A DNA stretch of 25,074 nucleotides from JADLGL01 sp050184415 (GCA_050184415.1 JBFXAJ010000036.1:1-25074), one strand, 5' to 3'. Counted from the first letter of the stretch, positions 1 through 7,269 are shown. The notes: a model not told the origin generated them from the letters alone. Program-made: numbers and translations.

Positions 1-176
1 ATCGCGTGCTGCGAGTCACCAACACCGACGTCTATGAGAATATCGAGGGCGTGGCGGACCGTATCTTCGCCGAGCTGTCGCTGCCGCGGAAACAGCCCCG
101 CCGGCGCCGGAACCCCCTCACCCGGCTCGACCCGCCTTGCGGCTCGATCCGACCTCTCCCCACCGGGGAGAGGTAG
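1..176 (+). CDS. DUF559 domain protein, C-terminal fragment
   Basis: The open frame enters from the left edge (first full codon at 3) and stops at TAG 174-176. The visible peptide starts RVLRVTNTDVYENIEGV and continues ADRIFAEL. This is the typical C-terminal strand and helix of DUF559 proteins, a small family related to very-short-patch-repair/restriction-like endonucleases. After about residue 35 the sequence becomes Arg/Pro-rich (RKQPRRRRNPLTRL) because the frame has run into an intergenic palindromic repeat, and the stop codon lies in a hairpin arm. The last 20 or so residues are therefore probably repeat-derived rather than part of the ancestral domain. The catalytic part lies outside the window, so activity cannot be judged. 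Confidence 0.75.
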   Translation, partial: RVLRVTNTDVYENIEGVADRIFAELSLPRKQPRRRRNPLTRLDPPCGSIRPLPTGER

Positions 177-349
177 TCGCCCCCTCGCGGCGGAGTATGC
201 TGCCGGCCGGAAAGCCATGCCGCTTCAGCCACCCTCGCGCGACTCGACGGTGGTCGTTGAAGTCGGAGGTCCAACAGGCTCCCACCTCTCCCCGGCGGGG
301 AGAGGTCGCACGGACGCGCCAGCGTCGAGCCGGGTGAGGGGGTTCCGGC
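106..349. repeat. Nested inverted repeat with two inner hairpins
   Basis: The outer arms at 106-131 and 324-349 are perfect inverted repeats of 26 bp. Inside are two short hairpins with identical 10-bp stems ACCTCTCCCC/GGGGAGAGGT: 152-174 with loop ACC, and 284-306 with loop GGC. The block is thus two copies of one intergenic repeat in opposite orientation, separated by unrelated sequence. It lies between the convergent ends of the DUF559 gene and ctaA. Together with its edges it fills 177-378, where I see no other gene. Confidence 0.85.
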
Positions 350-378
350 CTCAACGGCGGGCACCCTCCCCGCCGACC

Positions 379-1443
379 CTAATCCCGGATCAGGATCGGC
401 GGGCTCATTCCGCGGCGGTGGATCACCAGCCCGCCTAGCAACACGATCGCCACGACCTGGTGCGCAAGCGCGAGCGAGATCGGGATGTTCGAGACTACCG
501 CGGCGATGCCCAGCAGCACCTGGACCCCGACGAGCGCCACCAGCCGATAGGATGATAACGCCGCCCGGCTGCCGGGCATTTTGCGTGCAAGCCAGATCGC
601 CTGCGCGACCACGAGCACCGCGATCAGATAGGCCAGGATGCGGTGGAAGAAGTGCACCGTCGTGCCCTCGTCCTCGAAGAGGAGCGTCGGCACCATCTGG
701 CCCTGCATGGTCGGCCAGTCATTGGCGACGTGGCCGGCGTCAAGGCCTGCCACGAGGGCGCCAAGGAAGAGCTGCCCGAACAGCACCAGCACCATGAAGC
801 TGCTGAAGGCCTTCACGCCGCCGCCGGGATAGGCCTCTCCTTTCCGGACCGGCCGAAGGCCGCGCGCCACCCAGAGCAGATAGGCGAAGATCAGCGACGC
901 CAGGATGAGGTGGATGCCGAGCCGGTACTGGTCGACGGAGGTGTTGTCGGTCCCTTCGAACACGCCGCTCCACACCATCCACCAGCCGACGGCGCCCTGG
1001 AGGCCGCCGAGGACGAAGATGGTCACGAGCTGCGGCCAGAGCCGGCGCTCGATCCGCCCGGTGAAGAGGAAGAACAGGAACGGCACCGCGAAGACGACGC
1101 CGACGAGGCGCGCCAGCACGCGATGCGACCACTCCCACCAGAAGATGCCCTTGAACTCGTCGACGGTCATGTTCGGGAACACGACCTCGAATTGCGGAAT
1201 CTCCCGGTACTTCGCGAACTCCTCCTCCCACTCAGCCGCGTTCATCGGCGGGATGACGCCATGGATCGGCTGCCATTCGGTGATCGAGAGCCCGGATTCA
1301 GTGAGCCGCGTCGCCCCGCCGACGAAGACGATGAGGAGCACCATCGCCGCCATGGCATAGAGCCAGATGCGGATCAGGCGGCGGTCCTTGTCGCGGTTGC
1401 GCGCAACCGCCGGGAGGTCAGTCGTCGATGCTGCTACGGTCAT
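379..1443 (-). CDS. ctaA: Heme A synthase (COX15/CtaA family)
   Basis: This 354-residue integral membrane protein oxidises the C8 methyl of heme O to give heme A for aa3-type cytochrome oxidases. The family hallmarks are present: GGATRLTESGLSITEW (about 42-58, containing the conserved Glu57) and four heme-ligand histidines, His107 (EWSHR), His178 (GIHLI), His267 (FFHR) and His328 (LAHQ), placed in the helix pairs expected for the two pseudo-repeats. About eight hydrophobic segments can be counted, and the length is normal for the alphaproteobacterial COX15 type. The start is ATG 1443. It diverges from the DUF2842 gene, a neighbour often seen in this order. Its 3' end faces the repeat at 106-349, and I see no U-tract terminator. 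Family assignment is secure; activity is inferred. Confidence 0.96.
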   Translation of the reverse strand: MTVAASTTDLPAVARNRDKDRRLIRIWLYAMAAMVLLIVFVGGATRLTESGLSITEWQPIHGVIPPMNAAEWEEEFAKYREIPQFEVVFPNMTVDEFKGIFWWEWSHRVLARLVGVVFAVPFLFFLFTGRIERRLWPQLVTIFVLGGLQGAVGWWMVWSGVFEGTDNTSVDQYRLGIHLILASLIFAYLLWVARGLRPVRKGEAYPGGGVKAFSSFMVLVLFGQLFLGALVAGLDAGHVANDWPTMQGQMVPTLLFEDEGTTVHFFHRILAYLIAVLVVAQAIWLARKMPGSRAALSSYRLVALVGVQVLLGIAAVVSNIPISLALAHQVVAIVLLGGLVIHRRGMSPPILIRD

Positions 1444-1561
1444 GGTGTCCCGCTTTCCGGGCGTCGGAATACGCCTGCTGCCCGCCGCTCGGCAACCATC
1501 GCGGATGCGACACAGTTTCGGGCTCTGCCGGAAGGTCGAACGGCGGTAGCCGGAGCCGCCT

Positions 1562-1590
1562 TTGCTCGCATCGCCGATCTGGGTTATTCC
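1562..1590 (+). promoter_or_regulatory. Candidate sigma70 promoter for the DUF2842 gene
   Basis: TTGCTC (1562-1567), a 17-nt spacer and TATTCC (1585-1590) lie 30 nt before the TTG start at 1620. Spacing is ideal but both boxes match only partly, so this is a weak prediction. Confidence 0.3.
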
Positions 1591-1619
1591 GGACGTACTG
1601 TCACGAAGGAGCTGACGAT

Positions 1620-1871
1620 TTGGACATCCGGACGAGAAAGCTGATCGGCGCGGTCGGCCTCCTCCTCTTCGTCGGCGCCTATGCGCTGATCGTGGTCGCG
1701 CTCGCCTCCTCCCAGCTGATGAACCTCAGCATGGGGTGGCTCCTCGTCTTCTACGCCGCCTGCGGCCTCCTCTGGGTCCCCCCCGCCGCGCTCATCATCC
1801 GCTGGATGGAGAAGCCGAACCGCGAGGCGCGCCGGGCGGCCGCCCGCCCGGCCGGAACGCCCTCGCGCTGA
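1620..1871 (+). CDS. DUF2842 small membrane protein
   Basis: This 83-residue protein starts (M)DIRTRKLIGAVGLLLFVG, then has a second hydrophobic stretch (WLLVFYAACGLLWVPPAALII) and a basic tail (RWMEKPNREARRAA). Two transmembrane segments, the N-terminal RxRK motif and the C-terminal IIRWM motif fit the DUF2842 family, which is alphaproteobacterial and of unknown function. I chose TTG 1620 because AAGGAG at 1606-1611 lies 8 nt upstream and family proteins begin just before the RxRKLIG motif. The same frame is open further upstream to an ATG at 1428, but that part is arginine-rich and unlike the family. It diverges from ctaA, so a link to cytochrome oxidase assembly is possible but inferred only from context. 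Confidence 0.85.
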   Translation: MDIRTRKLIGAVGLLLFVGAYALIVVALASSQLMNLSMGWLLVFYAACGLLWVPPAALIIRWMEKPNREARRAAARPAGTPSR

Positions 1872-1981
1872 CCGCCACGATTACCTCGCATTAACCACGC
1901 CCGGGTCAGATGACCGTGCGGGCAACTGGTATCGCGTAGCCCGCAGTCTTCTCCCGGGCTCGCCGACGCCTCCCGGTCCAT

Positions 1982-2008
1982 TTCGGGGACTTGCGTCGGG
2001 TCCCCGAA
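1982..2008. other. Perfect 9-bp hairpin upstream of tRNA-Pro
   Basis: TTCGGGGAC (1982-1990) pairs perfectly with GTCCCCGAA (2000-2008) around a 9-nt loop. It lacks a U-tract, so it is not a standard terminator for the DUF2842 gene. Its loop carries the possible -35 box of the tRNA gene. Confidence 0.5.
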
Positions 2009-2019
2009 CCGCTTAGCTA
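1991..2019 (+). promoter_or_regulatory. Candidate promoter for tRNA-Pro
   Basis: TTGCGT (1991-1996), a 17-nt spacer and TAGCTA (2014-2019) are followed by a GC-rich discriminator, as is common at stable-RNA promoters. The tRNA begins 20 nt after the -10 box. Both boxes deviate from consensus. Confidence 0.35.
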
Positions 2020-2039
2020 GCCCCCGGGTCTCGACCCGT

Positions 2040-2116
2040 CGGAGCGTGGCGCAGCCTGGTAGCGCACCTGAATGGGGTTCAGGGGGTCGGAGGTTCAAAT
2101 CCTCTCGCTCCGACCA
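2040..2116 (+). tRNA. tRNA-Pro, anticodon GGG
   Basis: A complete 77-nt cloverleaf. The acceptor stem CGGAGCG pairs with CGCTCCG. The D-stem is GCGC/GCGC with AGCCTGGTA loop. The anticodon stem CCTGA/TCAGG encloses loop ATGGGGT. The T-arm is GGAGG TTCAAAT CCTCT. Discriminator A is followed by an encoded CCA (2114-2116). The anticodon GGG is at 2074-2076 with T33 at 2073 and G37 at 2077, as expected for tRNA-Pro reading CCC. No integrase gene or duplicated 3' end is visible, so nothing suggests that this tRNA is an occupied attachment site. Confidence 0.97.
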
Positions 2117-2185
2117 ATTCCCCCTAGCGGACGTCCTTCCCTTTCGCCGAAGACTGCGCGACCCTGTGGCAGGGCGCCCTTCGGC

Positions 2186-2782
2186 TCACCGTGCCTGGTC
2201 GAGCAGCCGCTTGCACTCGAGGAGGTCGGACAGGGTCGCCTCGAGGCGCCGGACCTCGTCCGGCGCCAGCACCGCCGCCCCCAATGCGGCCGGCGGGGGC
2301 ATCTCCGTGCCGCGACCCGCGATCCGCTGCGCGATCGCCGCGACGCCGTCATCCTCGTCCTCGGCCGGCCGAAGATGGAGGCCGGCGCGCGGCGTCGCCG
2401 GTTCGATCCCCGGCAGATCGTCCTGGTCGGGAATACCGTCGTCGGGCGATGGCTGCGGCAGCGGCTCGGCGAGCGTCCCCTGCCCGGCCTGGACCACGAA
2501 GCGGAGCCCGCGCTCGCGGAGGATCCGCTGCACGCCGCGGATGGTGTAGCCCTGGCCGTAGAGAAGATGGCGGATGCCGCGGAGGAGATCGACGTCCTGC
2601 GGGCGATAGTAGCGGCGGCCGCCGCCGCGCTTCAGCGGCTTGATCTGGGTGAAGCGGGTCTCCCAGAAGCGGAGCACATGCTGCGGGAGCTCGAGGTCCT
2701 CGGCGACCTCGCTGATGGTCCTGAACGCGTCGGGCGCCTTGTCCTCGCGGCGAGGTTCGGAGCCCGGATCGGCGTCGCTCAT
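2186..2782 (-). CDS. MerR-family transcriptional regulator
   Basis: This 198-residue protein has an N-terminal winged helix-turn-helix of the MerR class. Residues 21-45 (RTISEVAEDLELPQHVLRFW and on) form the HTH, and 56-90 (RRYYRPQDVDLLRGIRHLLY, then GYTIRGVQRIL) form the wing and second helix pair. The middle (about 100-150) is acidic, proline-rich and probably disordered. The C-terminus (about 170-195) is a predicted dimerising helix (RRLEATLSDLLECKRLLDQA). There is no cysteine cluster of a metal sensor, so the effector is unknown. It follows ihfA by 11 nt, an arrangement conserved in Hyphomicrobiales downstream of plsX-fabH-ihfA, so it is probably co-transcribed. Its 3' end converges on tRNA-Pro. 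Confidence 0.9.
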   Translation of the reverse strand: MSDADPGSEPRREDKAPDAFRTISEVAEDLELPQHVLRFWETRFTQIKPLKRGGGRRYYRPQDVDLLRGIRHLLYGQGYTIRGVQRILRERGLRFVVQAGQGTLAEPLPQPSPDDGIPDQDDLPGIEPATPRAGLHLRPAEDEDDGVAAIAQRIAGRGTEMPPPAALGAAVLAPDEVRRLEATLSDLLECKRLLDQAR

Positions 2783-2793
2783 GGCACCCTTCG

Positions 2794-3114
2794 CTAGCCG
2801 GCCGCGCCGCTGCCGTCGCTCATGACCTTGTTGATCTTCTGCTTCAGCACGTTGCTCGCCTTGAAGACGAGCACCCGGCGCGGCGAGATCGGCACTTCCT
2901 CGCCGGTCTTGGGGTTGCGGCCGATCCGGCGGCCCTTCGGACGGACCATGAAGGTGCCGAAGGACGATAGCTTCACCGCTTCGCCGCGCACCACGCAGTC
3001 GGTGATCTGGTCGAGGACGGTCTCGACGAGCGCCGCGGATTCGGTTCTGGACAGGCCAACGCGCTTGTAGACGGCCTCGCAGAGATCGGCCCGCGTAATC
3101 GTCTTGCCGCTCAT
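2794..3114 (-). CDS. ihfA: Integration host factor subunit alpha
   Basis: This 106-residue protein of the HU/IHF family is the alpha half of the heterodimer that binds and sharply bends DNA in recombination, replication and transcription. Features seen: the N-terminal helices (TITRADLCEAVYKRVGLSRT), the ESAALVETVLDQI helix, the SSFGTFMVRPKGRRIGRNPK strand and arm (about 50-69), and GEEVPISPRRVLVFKAS. Pro68 in RNPKTGEE is the arm-tip proline that intercalates at the DNA kink. The order arm-GEEVPI distinguishes IHF-alpha from HU. The start is ATG 3114. A spacer of 123 nt separates it from fabH and could hold its own promoter, but I see no convincing boxes. Confidence 0.96.
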   Translation of the reverse strand: MSGKTITRADLCEAVYKRVGLSRTESAALVETVLDQITDCVVRGEAVKLSSFGTFMVRPKGRRIGRNPKTGEEVPISPRRVLVFKASNVLKQKINKVMSDGSGAAG

Positions 3115-3237
3115 ATGACCCCAGTCGCCGATACGTCGCCTTGCCCGGAGGCGAGACGCCTTCGCGAGGAGCGGAGCCTATTGGTTCCCGTTAGGGGGGT
3201 CAACAATGAGACGCCAGCGACCGGGCCGGATTCCGCC

Positions 3238-4215
3238 CTACCAGCGGAGCACCACCGCGCCCCAGGTGAACCCGCCGCCCATCGCCTCGAGGAGCACGAT
3301 GTCGCCGCGCCGGATGCGGCCGTCGGCGACCGCCACAGCAAGCGCCAGCGGGATCGAGGCGGCCGACGTGTTGCCGTGGTCCTGGACGGTCCGCACGACC
3401 TTGTCGGTGGCGATGCCGAGCTTCTCGGCGGACGCATCGATGATCCGGACGTTGGCCTGGTGGGGCACGAACCAGTCGATGTCGTCAGCCGTGATTCCGG
3501 TTGCGGCAAACGAGTCCTCGATGACGTCGGTGATCTTGCCGACGGCGTGGCGGAAGACCTCCTTCCCCTCCATCCGGAGGTGCCCGACCGTACCGGTCGA
3601 GGACGGCCCGCCATCGACATAGAGCTTGTCGAGATAGCGGCCATCCGAGCGGAGTTTCGCGGCCAGCACGCCGGACCGGCCGTCGGTCGGGGCGCCCTCC
3701 TCACGGCCGAGCACGATCGCGCCCGCGCCGTCGCCGAAGAGAACGCAGGTGGTGCGGTCGGTCCAGTCGAGGATCCGCGACAGCGTCTCGGCGCCGATGA
3801 CGAGCGCCCTGGTCGCAAGCCCCGCACGCAGCATCGAATCCGCGGTGGTCACGGCGTACACGAAGCCCGAGCAGACCGCCTGGAGGTCGAACGCGGCCCC
3901 CTTCATGATCCCGAGATTGGCCTGCACCTTCACGGCCGCCGCCGGGAAGGTGTTGTCGGGCGTCGTCGTCGCCATCACGATGAGGTCGATGTCGTCCGGC
4001 ACGAGGCCGGCATTGGCCAGCGCGCGGCGCGCCGCCTCGGTGGCGAGGTCGGAGGTGAACTCCCCTTCGGCCGCGATGTGGCGGCGGCGGATGCCGGTGC
4101 GCTGGACGATCCACTCGTCCGAGGTGTCGACCATCCTGGCGAGGTCGTCATTGGTGAGCACCCGCTGGGGCAGGTAGCTTCCGACCCCCAGCACTACGCT
4201 GCGCGTCTCGTTCAA
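3238..4215 (-). CDS. fabH: 3-oxoacyl-ACP synthase III
   Basis: This 325-residue beta-ketoacyl-ACP synthase III condenses acetyl-CoA with malonyl-ACP to start type II fatty acid synthesis. The catalytic triad is visible: Cys115 in LQAVCSGFVYA, His252 in VPHQANVRI and Asn282 in DHGNTSAASIPLAL. The glycine-rich C-terminus AMGGGFTWGAVVLRW is typical, as is the length. The start is TTG 4215, which overlaps the plsX stop (TTGA). GAGGA lies about 6 nt upstream of this TTG, and starting here gives the usual spacing to the first strand RSVVLGVGSYLP. Translational coupling to plsX is likely. It lies in the plsX-fabH-ihfA-merR run. Confidence 0.97.
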   Translation of the reverse strand: MNETRSVVLGVGSYLPQRVLTNDDLARMVDTSDEWIVQRTGIRRRHIAAEGEFTSDLATEAARRALANAGLVPDDIDLIVMATTTPDNTFPAAAVKVQANLGIMKGAAFDLQAVCSGFVYAVTTADSMLRAGLATRALVIGAETLSRILDWTDRTTCVLFGDGAGAIVLGREEGAPTDGRSGVLAAKLRSDGRYLDKLYVDGGPSSTGTVGHLRMEGKEVFRHAVGKITDVIEDSFAATGITADDIDWFVPHQANVRIIDASAEKLGIATDKVVRTVQDHGNTSAASIPLALAVAVADGRIRRGDIVLLEAMGGGFTWGAVVLRW

Positions 4216-5285
4216 AGAGTGTCCTCGGCCTGTTCGGGCGCCGACAGGCGATCCGCGCCGTTGTTGGGATAGAGGTAGGCGTGGTCCTGCCGGATCTTGG
4301 CAAGGAGCCCGTTGCGGACCATCGCATGGCCGCGGCAGAGCGCGCTCGCGAAGCCGTCCGCCCCGGCGCCGCCATGGCTCTTGATGACGATGCCGTTGAG
4401 CCCGAGCATCACGCCGCCATTGCTGCGGTTGGGATCTAGTTTTTCGCGGAGCGTCGCGAAGGCGCCGCGGGCCAGCACGTAGCCGAGACGAGCCGGCAGG
4501 GTGCGGCCCATCTCCTGCCGGAGATACTCGGCGATCTGCCGTGCCGTCCCTTCAGCCGTCTTGAGCGCGATGTTGCCGGCAAACCCTTCGGTCACCGCGA
4601 CGTCGACAAGGCCCTTGCCGAGCTCGTCGCCCTCGATGAAGCCGACATAGTCGAGATGCGGCAGGTCGGCCTCGCGGAGCATGCGGCTCGCCTCGCGGAT
4701 GCCCTCGAGGCCCTTCTGCTCCTCGACGCCGATATTGAGGAGGCCGACCTTGGGCCGGTCCTTGTGGAACAGGGCCCGGGCCATCGCGCCGCCCATGATG
4801 GCGTAGTCGACGAGCTGCTGCGCGTCGGCGCCGATGGTGGCGCCGACATCGAGGACGACACTCTCGCCGGCCAGCGTCGGCCACAGCGCGGCGATCGCCG
4901 GCCGGTCCATGCCGGCCATGGTGCGGAGGCACAGCCGCGACATCGCCATCAGCGCGCCGGTGTTGCCGGCCGACACCGCGACGTCGGCCTCGCCCTTCTT
5001 CACCGCCTCGATCGCGAGCCACATGCCGGACTTCCAGCGGCCGCGGCGGAGCGCCTGGCTCGGCTTGTCCGACATGTGGACGGCGATGTCGCTATGGACG
5101 ACGGTCGCGACATTGGCGACCGCAGGGAACGTGGCGAGCCGGTCTTCGATGGTGCGCTGATCGCCGAAGAAGCGGAACATCATGTCGGGCGCGCGTTCGA
5201 GCGCCAGCGCCGCGCCCGCGACCGTGACCGCGGGCCCATGGTCGCCGCCCATCGCGTCGACGGAGATGATCACAGAATCAGCCAT
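4212..5285 (-). CDS. plsX: Phosphate acyltransferase PlsX
   Basis: This 357-residue enzyme makes acyl-phosphate from acyl-ACP, the first step of the PlsX/PlsY route to phosphatidic acid. It starts with the family signature ISVDAMGGDHGP (8-19), and further conserved blocks are VSAGNTGALMAMS, GLLNIGVEEQKG, YVGFIEGDELGKGLVDVAVTEGFAGN (in two halves) and the C-terminal GLNGIVIKSHGGA. Length is normal. ATG 5285 is the start. It is separated from DUF177 by 113 nt. In many bacteria rpmF lies in this gap, but there is no rpmF-like ORF here. The stop overlaps the fabH start, linking phospholipid and fatty acid initiation. Confidence 0.97.
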   Translation of the reverse strand: MADSVIISVDAMGGDHGPAVTVAGAALALERAPDMMFRFFGDQRTIEDRLATFPAVANVATVVHSDIAVHMSDKPSQALRRGRWKSGMWLAIEAVKKGEADVAVSAGNTGALMAMSRLCLRTMAGMDRPAIAALWPTLAGESVVLDVGATIGADAQQLVDYAIMGGAMARALFHKDRPKVGLLNIGVEEQKGLEGIREASRMLREADLPHLDYVGFIEGDELGKGLVDVAVTEGFAGNIALKTAEGTARQIAEYLRQEMGRTLPARLGYVLARGAFATLREKLDPNRSNGGVMLGLNGIVIKSHGGAGADGFASALCRGHAMVRNGLLAKIRQDHAYLYPNNGADRLSAPEQAEDTL

Positions 5286-5398
5286 GCAACTCCGGCCAGG
5301 GCGTCCGGTCGATCAATGGGGAAACGCCAGCCCGGCATTTGCCGCCGAGGCTTTCTTGGGCCGCCGTACGCTTACAGGCGCCGACCGGGCGGGTCCAG

Positions 5399-5923
5399 TC
5401 ACGTCGAACCTTCCCCGCGCAACCGCCTGAGGACGGCGAACGGCGATTCCTCCCCGGGATCGTCGCCCTCGGCCGGCGGCTCGAACTCGACACCCGGCGC
5501 GCGTGGATAGGGATCGATGGCGAGCGCCATCTCCTCGAGCGCCACGGCGCCGAAATCGATGATCTCGGCGTAGGTGTCGGGCGGGTCTTCCGCCGTCGGA
5601 TCAACGTCTTGCGTGGTGAGATCGGGCGTCGGCACGCCGCGGACGAAGCGGCGCCCGAAGGCCTCGTCGATCTGCTGCTCCACCGCGACCAGCGTCACCA
5701 CGCAGGCCTGGACCACGGACGCTTTGACGCGCCCTTCGAGGAATACGGTGTCGCCGGCGCGGCGCGCCTCGATGGCGGCTTCGAGGCCGGGCAACTCAAG
5801 GAGGCCGAAATCGGCGGCGATCGCCGCGCGTTCCTCGGGCGAGGCGACAATGTCGATTCGCGTCCCCGTGGCGGGAATGGCTGCCGCCGCGATCGGCCGC
5901 GGCAGAAGGGGCCGCTCGCTCAT
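5399..5923 (-). CDS. DUF177 (YceD family) protein
   Basis: This 174-residue protein has the YceD/DUF177 layout. The N-terminal half (about 20-85) is a small alpha/beta region ending in VFLEGRVKASVVQACVVTL, with the single Cys of the family's usual CVxTL block. The C-terminal half is acidic, with the conserved stretch IIDFGAVALEEMALAIDPYPRAPG (in two parts, about 121-144), followed by a tail ending in SPFAVLRRLRG. Family members are linked to 23S rRNA accumulation and ribosome assembly, and they often precede plsX. The start codon ATG 5923 overlaps the stop of the CBP3 gene by 4 nt (ATGA), so the two genes are translationally coupled. Confidence 0.88.
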   Translation of the reverse strand: MSERPLLPRPIAAAAIPATGTRIDIVASPEERAAIAADFGLLELPGLEAAIEARRAGDTVFLEGRVKASVVQACVVTLVAVEQQIDEAFGRRFVRGVPTPDLTTQDVDPTAEDPPDTYAEIIDFGAVALEEMALAIDPYPRAPGVEFEPPAEGDDPGEESPFAVLRRLRGEGST

Positions 5924-6474
5924 GCCGGCGCGGTCACCCGGAACGCGGCGGGATCGGCAAACGGCAGGCGGGCCGCGAAGAGGTCGTCCCGCGTCGCGCC
6001 GCGAAGGGTCTCCACCGACGCAAAGGCATAGTCCGCGAGCGGAGCGAGCGACGGCCGGTCGCCCTCGGGAAAGAGATTGCGCGACAGCGCCTCGGCAAGG
6101 CCCGCGCGATCGTTTTCGGCCAGCGCCTTCCCGTAGACCGAGAGCCGGCCGTAGAAGCTCTTGCCCATCGCCTTCATGCGCTTCGGGACGCCAAGGTCAC
6201 CCACGCCCATCTCGCGGAGCGAGCGGTCCATGTCGGCGACGAAGGTGTCGAACACTTCCTGCACCACGGCCTTGGCTTCGGCGTTGGCCGGCCCGAAGCG
6301 GTGGTAGAGCAGCACCTGGTGGAGGACGATCATCTCGAAGCGGCCGTCGACCGAATCGGGGACGCCATGGTCGCGATAGAGAGCGGGCTGACGCGCCTGC
6401 GCCACGATCGCAGTATAGATGGCAAGGGCCTGATCCCGCTCAGGCCGCGATCGCCTCAAGATCCGTTCAAACAT
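5920..6474 (-). CDS. Ubiquinol-cytochrome c chaperone family protein (CBP3-like)
   Basis: This 184-residue protein is the bacterial counterpart of mitochondrial CBP3/UQCC1, which supports cytochrome b synthesis and bc1 complex assembly. The recognisable pieces are the helical region AIYTAIVAQARQPALYRDHG (about 19-38), FEMIVLHQVLLYHRF (about 46-60), VVQEVFDTFVADMDRSLREM, and the very conserved GVGDLGVPKRMKAMGKSFYG (about 90-109) followed by RLSVYGKAL. It heads the minus-strand run and overlaps DUF177 by 4 nt. It is divergent from bamE across a 121-nt gap. The role in bc1 assembly is known from the mitochondrial family and inferred here. Confidence 0.9.
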   Translation of the reverse strand: MFERILRRSRPERDQALAIYTAIVAQARQPALYRDHGVPDSVDGRFEMIVLHQVLLYHRFGPANAEAKAVVQEVFDTFVADMDRSLREMGVGDLGVPKRMKAMGKSFYGRLSVYGKALAENDRAGLAEALSRNLFPEGDRPSLAPLADYAFASVETLRGATRDDLFAARLPFADPAAFRVTAPA

Positions 6475-6545
6475 GACCGCATGCTCCGCCGGACCGGTCC
6501 GGAAAGGGTCCGTTCACGGCCGGAACCCATAAGATTGCGTCGACG

Positions 6546-6561
6546 CCTAGCGCACGCTAGG
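6546..6561. promoter_or_regulatory. 16-bp palindrome in the divergent CBP3-bamE gap
   Basis: CCTAGCG (6546-6552) and CGCTAGG (6555-6561) are perfect inverted arms around CA. The site is 35 nt before the bamE ATG and 72 nt before the CBP3-family ATG, in the only divergent gap of this region. The size and symmetry fit a dimeric repressor operator, but no regulator can be named. Confidence 0.35.
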
Positions 6562-6595
6562 GAGAATTCCAACAATTCGATCGGGAGTGACCCCC

Positions 6596-7063
6596 ATGCA
6601 GAGCATCGTCCTTCGCCGCCGTCCGATCGCTCTCCTGGCGTCGGGGGCCTTGGCACTCGCACTCGCGGCCTGCGGCGGTGGCGGCGGGATCGGCGGTTTC
6701 GGCGAGGTCACCACCCACGGCTATGTGGTGTCCGAGGTGGCGCTCCAACAGGTGCCGGTCGGGTCGAGCCGCGATCAGGTGCTGATCGCCTTGGGCACGC
6801 CGTCCACGACCGCGACCTTCACCGGGGAGGTCTTCTACTACATCAGCCAGACGCGGCAGCGCGCGGCCCAGTTCACCAACGCCCGGATCGTCGACCAGCG
6901 CGTCCTCGCGGTCTACTTCGACGGCAACGACCGCGTCAGCCGCATCGCTGACTACGGGCTCCAGGACGGCCAGGTGTTCGACTTCGTCACCCGCACCACC
7001 CCGACCGGCGGCGAGGACCTCAACTTCATCCAGCAGATCTTCCGCGGCGTTTTCGGCGGGTAA
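6596..7063 (+). CDS. bamE: Outer membrane assembly lipoprotein BamE/OmlA (SmpA/OmlA domain)
   Basis: This 155-residue lipoprotein begins with a basic N-terminus (RRRP), a hydrophobic stretch and the lipobox LAAC with Cys26, followed by a glycine run. The mature part (about 37-125) has the SmpA/OmlA fold signature: VPVGSSRDQVLIALGTPS, then FYYISQ and RVLAVYFDGNDRVSRI. BamE stabilises the BAM complex that inserts beta-barrel proteins in the outer membrane. I chose ATG 6596 because GGGAG (6583-6587) is well spaced for it; an upstream in-frame GTG at 6587 overlaps that ribosome binding site and would add three residues. It is placed divergently from the CBP3/DUF177/plsX run and is followed by the GIY-YIG cassette. 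Confidence 0.92.
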   Translation: MQSIVLRRRPIALLASGALALALAACGGGGGIGGFGEVTTHGYVVSEVALQQVPVGSSRDQVLIALGTPSTTATFTGEVFYYISQTRQRAAQFTNARIVDQRVLAVYFDGNDRVSRIADYGLQDGQVFDFVTRTTPTGGEDLNFIQQIFRGVFGG

Positions 7064-7095
7064 CGAACCGAGGGCGTCCGCTACTCCAATAAAGT

Positions 7096-7221
7096 CGTGG
7101 ATGGCCGGGACAAGCCCGGCCATGACGAGGTGGCGAAGTCTGCGCCACCCAATGGCGCCGGCGCGAAGGCGGGGCGCCACCCGGCAAGCGCGGTGTTCGG
7201 AGCGGAAACACCCTTTCGATC
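7096..7221 (+). repeat. Left inverted repeat of the GIY-YIG cassette
   Basis: It begins with a 32-bp imperfect palindrome (7096-7127, translating as the familiar MAGLVPAIHD when read backwards) and continues through GAAGGCGGGGCG and GCAAGCGCGGTGTTCGGAGC to TCGATCG. The reverse complement of 7575-7700 aligns along its whole length with few substitutions and a few 1-2-nt gaps. Confidence 0.85.
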
Positions 7222-7252
7222 GTTATGGCCAGGCTTGTTCCGGCCATCCCCG
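7221..7252 (-). repeat. Inverted internal copy of the 32-bp palindrome
   Basis: It differs from 7669-7700 at four of 32 positions. With 7096-7127 it forms an inverted pair separated by about 93 nt, the geometry of a REPIN. It lies directly before the GIY-YIG start codon. Confidence 0.8.
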
Positions 7253-7269
7253 ACTGGCAGCATCCGCTC

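Noticed and set aside
2040..2116. tRNA-Pro as an integration site of an island
   Set aside because: No integrase gene, no duplicated tRNA 3' end and ordinary housekeeping genes on both sides.
5286..5398. A missed rpmF (ribosomal protein L32) between DUF177 and plsX
   Set aside because: The gap is too short for this gene plus signals, and none of the frames shows the conserved cysteines and basic N-terminus of L32.
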